Below, piece by piece: positions 57,874 to 64,000 of a DNA stretch of 64,000 nucleotides. The notes under the pieces were generated by a model. The model saw only the letters and a list, made by a program, of their open reading frames with translations. It was not told the origin of the DNA and did not search any database. Both the position numbers and the translations under genes were made by a program. Within the stretch, counting starts at the first letter, position 1; every line of letters begins with the position of its first letter. The stretch comes from Yeguia hominis. GTDB lineage: Bacteria; Bacillota; Clostridia; Oscillospirales; Acutalibacteraceae. The DNA lies in assembly GCF_014384705.1 (NCBI RefSeq), contig NZ_JACRSN010000008.1, forward strand, positions 81,707 through 145,706. Direction: 5' to 3'.

Positions 57874-59337
57874 TTATTCGTCCTCTTTCTTTTCTTCTTT
57901 TCCGTCGGATCGTTTTGCGCCGGATTCCTGCGGAACAATAACCGGCAGGGTAATCGTGACTGCCGTCCCGATATTTTCATGGCTTTCCACTTCCAGCGTT
58001 CCGTTGTGCATGGAGACAATCTCATCCGCCAGTGCAAGCCCGATTCCGGACCCGCGCACAGACTGGTTTGCCTTGTAGAATTTCTCTTTGATCCGCGGAA
58101 GATGCTCCGCCGAAATTCCACAGCCGTTGTCGCTGACCACGACGTGGACAAATCCGCCCTCTTCGTTGACGCTGACCGAAATGGTTCCGCCTTCGGAAGT
58201 ATACTTCAGCGCATTATCAATGATATTGATAAACACCTGCCGCAGCCGGTTGATATCGCCGAGTACCGGCGAAATATTTTCCGGCTCTTCATAAAGCAAA
58301 AATTTCTTTTCGGTGGAGGCACGCTCGCTGAACATGTAAACCGCCTCGCCGACCTCCGCCAGAATATCAATTTTTTCCATCATCAGCGTCATCCGGCCGC
58401 TCTGCATTCTGGAGAAATCGAGCAGTTCTTCCACAATTCCGGAAAGCCGTTCCGCTTCTCTGCTGATGACGCTGAGGCCTTTGGCGTAGGTTTTCCCGCT
58501 GATTCCGTCTTCCTGCAGCGTCTCCGACCAGCCTTTGATTGCAGTCAGCGGCGTACGCAATTCATGCGACACCGAAGAGATAAAATCATTCTTCATCCGC
58601 TCAGCGGAGCGCAGCTCCAACGCCATATCATTGATGGTGTCGCAAAGCTGTCCGACCTCATCTTCTTTGAATTTTTCCACACGCGCGTCAAAATCGCCCT
58701 GCGCAATTTGCCGGGCCGTCGCGTTGATCTCCTTGATCGGATTGACAATCGACCGCACAAAGTAAAGCCCGGAAAAAACAATAAACAAAATGATGAGCAG
58801 GCCCGCAATCAGCAGAACCGTAACAATCATACGTACTTGACGATCCGCCGCCTTGAGCGACACAAGATATCGGATGCCGCCAAGCTGTGCGCCGGTATCG
58901 CTGAAGAGCACCCGCGAAACCGCCATCACTTTTTCCCCGCTGGAAAGTTTCCCGGTCCAGGTACCGCGGCCCTCTTCATCCTGCAAAGCATACTCATAGT
59001 CCGGCATCATCTCGTTTGTATCCGGTTCAAACCCGGTTGAAGTGGTCACAACCTCACCGCGGGAATTGATGACCATCAGCTCCATAATTTCCTTATTTGG
59101 AAAATTTTCCACATAGTTCCGGGCAAAGCTGATAAACTCCGTCGAAGTCTTCCCATTAAAATCTACAAAAAAATTCATCAGCTGCAGGGAACTCGCATTG
59201 AGCGTGCTCTGGATTCCGTTATAAACATAGCCCTGCACAAAAATGGACAGCACCAGAACCAGCGTGATCAAAATAAACAGGACCATCCCCATCACATTCA
59301 CAATCCATCTGCGGACAATGCTCTTTTTGGGCGTCAA
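57874..59337 (-). CDS. membrane sensor histidine kinase (HAMP, HisKA, HATPase)
   Basis: Two-component kinase of 487 residues. Two membrane helices, WIVNVMGMVLFILITLVLVL and IVTVLLIAGLLIILFIVFSG, bracket an extracellular sensor domain of about 130 residues. A HAMP linker follows with VNPIKEINATARQIAQGDFD. The phosphorylated histidine lies in SSVSHELRTPLTAIKGWSET (about residue 260). ATP-binding motifs are INIIDNALKYTSEGG (N), VSDNGCGISAEHL (G1) and GSGIGLALADEIVSMHNG (G2). I chose TTG 59337 because AAGGAGG precedes it by eight bases. It is encoded right after its response regulator. The signal sensed is unknown. Confidence 0.9.
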   Translation of the reverse strand: MTPKKSIVRRWIVNVMGMVLFILITLVLVLSIFVQGYVYNGIQSTLNASSLQLMNFFVDFNGKTSTEFISFARNYVENFPNKEIMELMVINSRGEVVTTSTGFEPDTNEMMPDYEYALQDEEGRGTWTGKLSSGEKVMAVSRVLFSDTGAQLGGIRYLVSLKAADRQVRMIVTVLLIAGLLIILFIVFSGLYFVRSIVNPIKEINATARQIAQGDFDARVEKFKEDEVGQLCDTINDMALELRSAERMKNDFISSVSHELRTPLTAIKGWSETLQEDGISGKTYAKGLSVISREAERLSGIVEELLDFSRMQSGRMTLMMEKIDILAEVGEAVYMFSERASTEKKFLLYEEPENISPVLGDINRLRQVFINIIDNALKYTSEGGTISVSVNEEGGFVHVVVSDNGCGISAEHLPRIKEKFYKANQSVRGSGIGLALADEIVSMHNGTLEVESHENIGTAVTITLPVIVPQESGAKRSDGKEEKKEDE

Positions 59338-59376
59338 TCCAGGTTCCTCCTTCCGCACCGTTTTTTCGGCTCTTTT

Positions 59377-60081
59377 TTATGCCTCCCAGCGATACCCAAG
59401 CCCCCAAACGGTAATGATGTGCCGCGGGTTGGAAGGCTCTTCTTCCACCTTCATCCGCAGTCTCCGGATATTGACGTCAACAATTTTTTCTTCCCCGAAA
59501 TAGGAATCCCCCCACACATGCCGCAGGATATCCGAGCGATCCAGCGCTGTTCCAGGATTCGAGAAAAAATACTCCATGATCTGAAATTCCACCTGCGTCA
59601 GTTCAATCGGTTTGCCTTGATGCGTCAAGGTCCGATTGCGCAAATTCAGAGAAAAGTCGCCGGAGCGGATCTCCTCTTTGAAGTCATTTTCCGTACGCAT
59701 CGCAGAAAGCGCGACACGGCGATACACTGCATCCACACGCGCGACCAGTTCCGAAGGACTGAACGGCTTGGTCACATAATCGTCGGCGCCCATCATCAGG
59801 CCGCTGACCTTATCCATCTCCTGCGTCCGCGCAGTCAGCATAATAATTCCAATCGCGTTATTCTTTTTGCGCAATTCCCGGCAAACCGCCAAGCCGTCAT
59901 ATTTTCCCGGCATCATAATATCCAGAACGGCCATATCAAAATTTCCGTTTTCCTGTTCATATAGCTCCAGCGCCTTTTCGCCGTTTTCCGCTTCGTAGGT
60001 TTCATAACCGGCGCGTTCCAGATTAATCACTACAAATTCGCGGATGGTCTGTTCGTCTTCCGCGACTAAAATTCGTTTCAT
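59377..60081 (-). CDS. OmpR/PhoB-type response regulator
   Basis: Regulator of 234 residues. The receiver domain contains the acidic pocket in RILVAEDEQTIREFVVINLE and the phosphorylated aspartate in MAVLDIMMPGKYDGLAVCRE (about residue 53). Thr and Lys residues are in IIMLTARTQEMDKV and YVTKPFSPSELVARVDAVY. The C-terminal winged helix has VEFQIMEYFFSNPGTALDRS and SYFGEEKIVDVNIRRLRMKV. The start is ATG 60081. It lies 22 bases after the lipoprotein gene and 39 bases before the kinase, forming one operon. Confidence 0.93.
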   Translation of the reverse strand: MKRILVAEDEQTIREFVVINLERAGYETYEAENGEKALELYEQENGNFDMAVLDIMMPGKYDGLAVCRELRKKNNAIGIIMLTARTQEMDKVSGLMMGADDYVTKPFSPSELVARVDAVYRRVALSAMRTENDFKEEIRSGDFSLNLRNRTLTHQGKPIELTQVEFQIMEYFFSNPGTALDRSDILRHVWGDSYFGEEKIVDVNIRRLRMKVEEEPSNPRHIITVWGLGYRWEA

Positions 60082-60103
60082 CTTCAAAAACTCCTCCTTC
60101 ATT

Positions 60104-61480
60104 TTAGCTAAGCAAGCTGAAACTGTTTTCCACTTCCGTGAGATCCATCCGCAGAGGATTCTCTGTTTCGGGCAGTTTCACTGTGTACAGATAGCCGTTC
60201 TGTTTTTCCAGTTGAGCATATTGATCCACACCCGAAAAACGCATCCATTCTTCCTCTGTAAAGACCCGGATTTTCAGCAAAAATTCGCCCTTTCGCGTCA
60301 GAGCCGTTGCCGTTTTATCCCACTCAAAGAAGGAAATGGAAGATTCCCGAACGTCGCAGGTCACAGCGCCGTCCCAGGATTCCGGCAAAACAAAACAATA
60401 GCCGTAATCCAGGCTGACCACTGTACTTGCCGCACGCAAAAGCGTGCCTTCTTCCGGATCAAATCGGTTCCAGTGCACAATATAATTGGAAATATTCCCC
60501 TTGTCGTCTTCAATTCCAGGCATCAGTTCCACGGTGGGGATTTCCAGGTATCCGTCTTTGTTGATATCGCGTGAAGTGATTGCCGCAGCAGCACTGCGCT
60601 GGCTGACATTCACCGAATTTGCATCTTTATTTTTCGGCTGCACTACCAAACGGCCGATGCCGTCTGTTTTCTGCCAGTAAACCAGTTCGGAAATCATACT
60701 ATTGTCTGCCTTGACGCCATCCATAACAACCGCAAGCTGTCCTTTCGCCACCTGTCCTACGGTCACTTGCGCGTAACGCGTGACGGATGCATCCACATCC
60801 ACCGTAGCAATGTTGCGGATTCCGTCATCCTTCACGCGGTAAAGGCTCGCTTTTGCCGGCGTTTCTTTCGTGGTTTCCTCATCAATACTCTCTGTTTTGG
60901 AAACTTCCGCCAGGAACAATTCGTCCCCGCCGTCTCCGTCGAGGTCTTCCACAACCAGTTCGCTATAGGTCCGTCCCAGTCGAATATCGCACATTTTATT
61001 TTCATGCCACACATAAACGCTGACGTTTCCGGTCTGATTGACCGGGCTTCCCCAACCGACGACTGCTTCTAATTTGCCGTCATTGTTGAGATCCCCGAAA
61101 CATACGCGGTCAATTTGTGAATAGGAATATGCATATTTTGCGACTACCGACCATTCTCCGTTGTTTTCTTCTGTCAGAAAAATAATCGTCGTGCCGCCGC
61201 TTTCATCCGGTGTCCGATAAAAGCCAATGACATCCGGTCTGCCGTCTCCGGTAAGGTCCTCATCCATAAGAATGGCAGAACGATAGCTGCCGTTTTTCGG
61301 ATAACACAATTTCAGCTCCGCACCAGCCTCTTCGCGGATCAGCTGCTGAATCATCTGCTTATCTCCGGTCGGACTGGGCGGCTGCATCAACGCTTCCGTA
61401 TCCATTATCGAAAAAGAACACCCGGAAAATGAAAAAAGAAGCAATACCGTCCCAAAAATCGCTGCCAGTCTCTTTTTCAT
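60104..61480 (-). CDS. lipoprotein with FG-GAP/VCBS-like Asp-rich repeats
   Basis: Exported lipoprotein of 458 residues. The signal sequence RLAAIFGTVLLLFSFSGC ends in the lipobox FSGC at residue 21. The mature part has at least four calcium-loop-like repeats: DEDLTGDGRPDVIGFYRTPD, FGDLNNDGKLEAVVGWG, EDLDGDGGDELFLAEVSKT and DINKDGYLEIPTVELMPG. These D-x-D/N-x-D-G loops resemble FG-GAP or VCBS beta-propeller blades. The C-terminal part lacks them. It is the first gene of the operon with the response regulator and kinase, so it may be a sensor partner outside the membrane. AAGGAGG precedes ATG 61480. No function is known. Confidence 0.8.
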   Translation of the reverse strand: MKKRLAAIFGTVLLLFSFSGCSFSIMDTEALMQPPSPTGDKQMIQQLIREEAGAELKLCYPKNGSYRSAILMDEDLTGDGRPDVIGFYRTPDESGGTTIIFLTEENNGEWSVVAKYAYSYSQIDRVCFGDLNNDGKLEAVVGWGSPVNQTGNVSVYVWHENKMCDIRLGRTYSELVVEDLDGDGGDELFLAEVSKTESIDEETTKETPAKASLYRVKDDGIRNIATVDVDASVTRYAQVTVGQVAKGQLAVVMDGVKADNSMISELVYWQKTDGIGRLVVQPKNKDANSVNVSQRSAAAAITSRDINKDGYLEIPTVELMPGIEDDKGNISNYIVHWNRFDPEEGTLLRAASTVVSLDYGYCFVLPESWDGAVTCDVRESSISFFEWDKTATALTRKGEFLLKIRVFTEEEWMRFSGVDQYAQLEKQNGYLYTVKLPETENPLRMDLTEVENSFSLLS

Positions 61481-61759
61481 TTTCCCAACCTCCTTTGCTT
61501 GATCATGCACCATCGCTTCCAGCAACAAAACGCGGAAAGAGAAGCTGCACAAATCAACTCTCTCCCCGGCAAGGCGCTGCCTAAGGGACCATTCCTTTAT
61601 ATCATTGTGATCAATATTATGTTATTATATCATTTTATAAGGAAAAAGAACAGTTTCAATTGTGTAACTCTCTGGCCGTTGCGCGATTTTTTTATGATTC
61701 CTCCGGCTTTTTTTATTATAAATCGGTTGTCCAGATCGAAAAAAGTTGCAATTTAAGGA
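61481..61759. other. divergent promoter region upstream of the lipoprotein operon
   Basis: AT-rich sequence with a TATAAT-type box on the minus strand at 61629-61624 and the interrupted repeat ATTGTGATCAAT at about 61604-61615. No gene was recognised. Confidence 0.4.
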
Positions 61760-61788
61760 TTGACAACCCTTTCTGAACCTGTTATACT
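61760..61788 (+). promoter_or_regulatory. promoter of the tRNA-Leu gene
   Basis: TTGACA (61760-61765), 17 bases, TATACT (61783-61788) is a near-perfect sigma-A promoter. It would give a leader of about 140 bases before the tRNA. Confidence 0.8.
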
Positions 61789-61836
61789 ATTTGAGCAGTC
61801 AACTTTGGGATAGATTTGAAGTGTGGCTGACAGTTA

Positions 61837-61862
61837 TTTTTAATGAAGCTGTTCATTAAAAA
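61837..61862 (+). other. perfect hairpin in the tRNA-Leu leader
   Basis: TTTTTAATGAA and TTCATTAAAAA form a perfect 11-bp stem with a 4-base loop, with no T-run after it. It sits between promoter and tRNA and may guide processing of the leader. Confidence 0.5.
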
Positions 61863-61932
61863 TTGAGGATTTGTTTGATTACCCTCCTCGGCTTCCTCTG
61901 GCCGTGTAAAAATTCGGGGGACATCTTTTCAT

Positions 61933-62019
61933 GCAGGTATGGCGGAATTGGCAGACGCGCATGGTTCAGGTCCATGTGAAAGCAATTTCATGCAGGTTCA
62001 AGTCCTGTTACCTGCACCA
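61933..62019 (+). tRNA. tRNA-Leu (CAG)
   Basis: An 87-base class II tRNA with encoded CCA. The acceptor arms are GCAGGTA/TACCTGC and the D arm starts GGCGGAATTGGCAGACGC. The anticodon loop TTCAGGT gives anticodon CAG. A long variable arm (GTGAAAGCAATTTCAT) and T arm GCAGGTTCAAGTCCTGT follow. The long variable arm with this anticodon identifies leucine. A terminator hairpin follows directly. Confidence 0.95.
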
Positions 62020-62060
62020 AAAGCACGGTAGTTTTGAAAGAAACTATCGTGCTTTTTTGT
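62020..62060 (+). terminator. terminator of tRNA-Leu
   Basis: AAGCACGGTAGTTT and AAACTATCGTGCTT pair (one wobble) and are followed by TTTTGTTT. Confidence 0.9.
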
Positions 62061-62872
62061 TTATCATTTACTTAGGAAACACTTGGAGAATACTTTGCAG
62101 CATGGTAATTCAGGTATTTCTATCGGCAGATAAAAAGCACTTTTTGAACAAGGCGCGCACATTCTGCGCTTAAAAATTTTTCGTCCGCAAAGGCGCATTT
62201 CCTTTACAAATAATTTTCGCTGTATTTCGTAAAAGTTGCTTTTTCCACACATGAATTTCTGTTGTCCATCCTGTCGGAACCACCATCCATTGATTGTCCT
62301 CACAGTCTTGCAGCAAGATCTTGTTTAAAAGCACAACGTCACTCTAGGCGCACCACGAATCAAACACCGCCGAAATCAAATACGAAAGGATATTCCCTTT
62401 ACACTTTTCATATTCGCAGAAAGAATTTGTTGCAAACCGTGTCTGCGCGCCATTTTCAGGGTTTTTATTTCTTCGTTCATGGCAAATATGCATAAAATTC
62501 AAACTGATCATTTGAAATTAATTTACAAATTGCCACTTGCGGCCTAAGGGTTTTTGGAAAGGTATTTTGCTTTACACGTTTCTTAAAAAACACATCAAAT
62601 AATTCATTCCTTACAGGCATTTTACTCTGCCTCACAAGCACATTGTCATACAATGGAAAGGAATTGCAGAACGCCCCATAATACGATGTCCGTTTTCCAA
62701 AACCGAAACCCTATTGTGCTTGTTTTTCATAACGTCCGATCAGAAGTGCAAATTTCCTTTCCACTGGAGCAGTCCAAAATTTCGAACTGCGTTTTTATTT
62801 GAAAGGCAGCACATCCTAAACCCATGATTATTTTAGAAATGTTGGCAAATCCGAAATGAAAAGGCGCTGCTC
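62061..62872. other. gene-poor AT-rich stretch downstream of tRNA-Leu
   Basis: About 810 bases with only short frames that lack ribosome binding sites (for example 62303-62064). Base composition is visibly more AT-rich than the rest of the window. With the tRNA on one side and a transposase remnant on the other, it looks like decayed or acquired DNA. I found no repeat of the tRNA 3' end that would mark an integration site. Confidence 0.4.
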
Positions 62873-63178
62873 TTATCCCAAAACCGAACAAATGGAATTT
62901 ACCGTGGCTACAACAAAAATCACCAGCCACATGATCATTAGAATCGCATGCAAAACTTGCCGATATTTCGGATAATTCGCCGTTATCATAGAAATGAAAG
63001 ACCAAAAAAAGGAAATGATACAGCTTCCAGGTATCAACAAAAACGGAATTACAAATCCTGGATGCGTCTCCGGCAGATTCATACGCTTCACAATCGCTCT
63101 CAGTACAAGCGCAGAAACAATTGCCAGTGCATAACTGCAAAGCAAGCGTATGGGCCGTTTCTTTTCTAACAAATTCAT
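62873..63178 (-). CDS. small membrane protein, unknown
   Basis: Hypothetical protein of 101 residues from ATG 63178 (MNLLEKKRPIRLL). Three hydrophobic helices are predictable: about 12-31 (LCSYALAIVSALVLRAIV), 44-67 (PFLLIPGSCIISFFWSFISM) and 78-98 (HAILMIMWLVIFVVATVNSI). The first helix is preceded by basic residues, so the N-terminus is probably inside. No family is recognised and there is no operon partner. The frame extends upstream to 63211 without a better start, and a clear ribosome binding site was not seen, so it may be partial or non-functional. Confidence 0.5.
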   Translation of the reverse strand: MNLLEKKRPIRLLCSYALAIVSALVLRAIVKRMNLPETHPGFVIPFLLIPGSCIISFFWSFISMITANYPKYRQVLHAILMIMWLVIFVVATVNSICSVLG

Positions 63179-63357
63179 CTCAAAACCCCATCCTAATCGC
63201 ACACAAAACAAGTTCTGACCACTGCAAGCGCAACAGGTGGGCCAATCCCAAATTCTGTGTAAACGCTAAATCGTGGTGCAAAATAGAGCAAAATCATTTT
63301 AAGGCGGGAGCGGCGCAAGCTGCTGCTGCCTTGTCTATAAAATAACAGCGCTTCGAG

Positions 63358-63433
63358 GGTATGTCAAGGGCGGAGGCGTCAGCCTCCGTTCACCGGAGCG
63401 ATGCTGTCGCACCGCGCAGACCCTTGACATACC
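63358..63433. repeat. 13-bp inverted repeat at the end of the IS256-type element
   Basis: GGTATGTCAAGGG (63358-63370) and CCCTTGACATACC (63421-63433) are perfect inverted copies 50 bases apart, next to the transposase 3' end. The outer copy probably lies at or close to the end of the element. Confidence 0.6.
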
Positions 63434-63450
63434 GCGGTGTGCAGAGTCGG

Positions 63451-64000
63451 TCAATCCGGCATGCGGCCGGCAAAGAACACGGCCGGCTGCGCATGTGAAT
63501 CAGGCTCCAGTCCTGCCGCTTTCCGGTCCATTTCTTCGTAATATCCATCATGGCTAAATACAGCATCTTCAGCAGACTGTCGTCCGTAGGGAATACCGAT
63601 TTTGCCTTGCTCACTTTCCGAAGCTGTCGGTTAAAGCCCTCGATTGCATTGGTTGTATAGATCAGGCGGCGCACCTCCTGCGGGTACTTGAAATAAGCGC
63701 TCAGGTTGGGCCAATTCTCCCGCCAGGACGGAGCGATCTTCGGGTATTTTTTGTCCCATTTCTCCGCAAAAGTATCCAGAGCGTCCAAAGCAGCAGACTC
63801 ATCGACTGCGGCATAGACTCTGCCTTCAGGTCTGCCATGAGCGCCTTTATGCCCTTGTAGGACACATATTTGCTGGAATTTCGGAGCTGATGGATGATAC
63901 AGTTCTGGATTTCCGTTTTGGGAAATACGGCTTCAATCGCTGCAGAAAACCCGGTCAGATTGTCTGTGCAGGCGATGAAAATGTCCTCAATTCCGCGGTT
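63451..64000 (-). pseudogene. IS256/Mutator-family transposase, frameshifted, 5' end outside window
   Basis: Reading from the right edge, NRGIEDIFIACTDNLTGFSA and IEAVFPKTEIQNCIIHQLRN are hallmark IS256-family segments carrying the second DDE aspartate and the CxxH motif. After LMADLKA (near 63820) two extra bases shift the frame. The protein continues DALDTFAEKWDKKYPKIAPS and YTTNAIEGFNRQLRKVSKAK, which contains the catalytic glutamate region. Near 63495 a second shift occurs: AQPAVFFAGRMPD with its TGA at 63451 is the expected C-terminus, but the upstream frame runs on instead to 63390. Two frameshifts make it non-functional unless they are sequencing errors. Confidence 0.85.

Noticed and set aside
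57235..59040. Plus-strand open frame of 601 codons opposite DUF1385 and the histidine kinase
   Set aside because: Antisense shadow of two clear genes with no ribosome binding site or domain.

Overview
The window looks like chromosomal DNA of an anaerobic, endospore-forming Gram-positive of the class Clostridia, most likely an Oscillospiraceae/Ruminococcaceae-type gut lineage. This rests on a complete spoIIIAA-AH operon, ytaF, a CIRCE-controlled hrcA-grpE-dnaK-dnaJ operon, two [FeFe]-hydrogenase-like proteins, a Na+-pump decarboxylase beta subunit, strong AGGAGG ribosome binding sites, frequent GTG/TTG starts and TATAAT-type promoters. Species cannot be fixed from sequence reading alone. Most genes lie on the minus strand.

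Layout. 1-2.6 kb: partial CNNM/CorC-type membrane protein, thioredoxin reductase and a DeoR regulator. 2.7-6.2 kb: a divergent plus-strand group (Gfo/Idh/MocA dehydrogenase, phosphotriesterase-family hydrolase, then a 2-hydroxyacid dehydrogenase with its own promoter) that looks like a polyol or sugar-acid catabolic module controlled by the DeoR protein. 6.3-7.0 kb: a decayed IS200-type element. 7.4-12.0 kb: a four-gene minus-strand operon (2Fe-2S thioredoxin-like protein, PAS-containing [FeFe] hydrogenase, SpoIIE/PP2C phosphatase, second [FeFe] hydrogenase), which matches a sensory-hydrogenase signalling unit. Upstream of it is an array of four ~97-bp tandem repeats and a perfect 17-bp palindrome. 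12.7-17.5 kb: rlmH, a WalJ-type hydrolase, a TetR regulator beside a broken methyltransferase, and murA. 17.7-23.0 kb: an M23 peptidase and the nusB / M22-like / xseA / xseB / ispA cluster. 23.4-28.2 kb: the spoIIIA operon behind a good sigma-E-type promoter. 28.8-30.1 kb: tRNA(CAU), an HD-domain protein and ytaF.

30.4-36.0 kb holds the most unusual locus: five tightly packed plus-strand genes encoding an adenylation enzyme, a fold-III PLP decarboxylase, an acyl carrier protein, an MBOAT acyltransferase and a DltD-like SGNH protein. It has the architecture of dltABCD teichoic-acid D-alanylation with a decarboxylase inserted. By analogy with BtrJ/BtrI/BtrK of butirosin synthesis, it may build a decarboxylated amino-acyl thioester (for example GABA- or beta-alanyl-ACP) and export it to a cell-envelope polymer.

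36.5-41.4 kb: the heat-shock operon. 41.7-45.8 kb: proS, Na+-pump gamma-like and beta subunits, acpP and a GntR regulator. 46.0-48.5 kb: a GH2 beta-mannosidase. 48.9-49.9 kb: L-lactate dehydrogenase. 50.0-55.9 kb: the recA-recX-rimO-pgsA-cysE-cysS run, with an unusual palindrome over the recA start site. 56.1-61.5 kb: an operon of repeat-bearing lipoprotein, response regulator, histidine kinase, DUF1385 membrane protein and prmC. The last 2 kb hold a tRNA-Leu with its own promoter, a gene-poor AT-rich stretch, a small membrane protein and a decayed IS256-type transposase running off the end.
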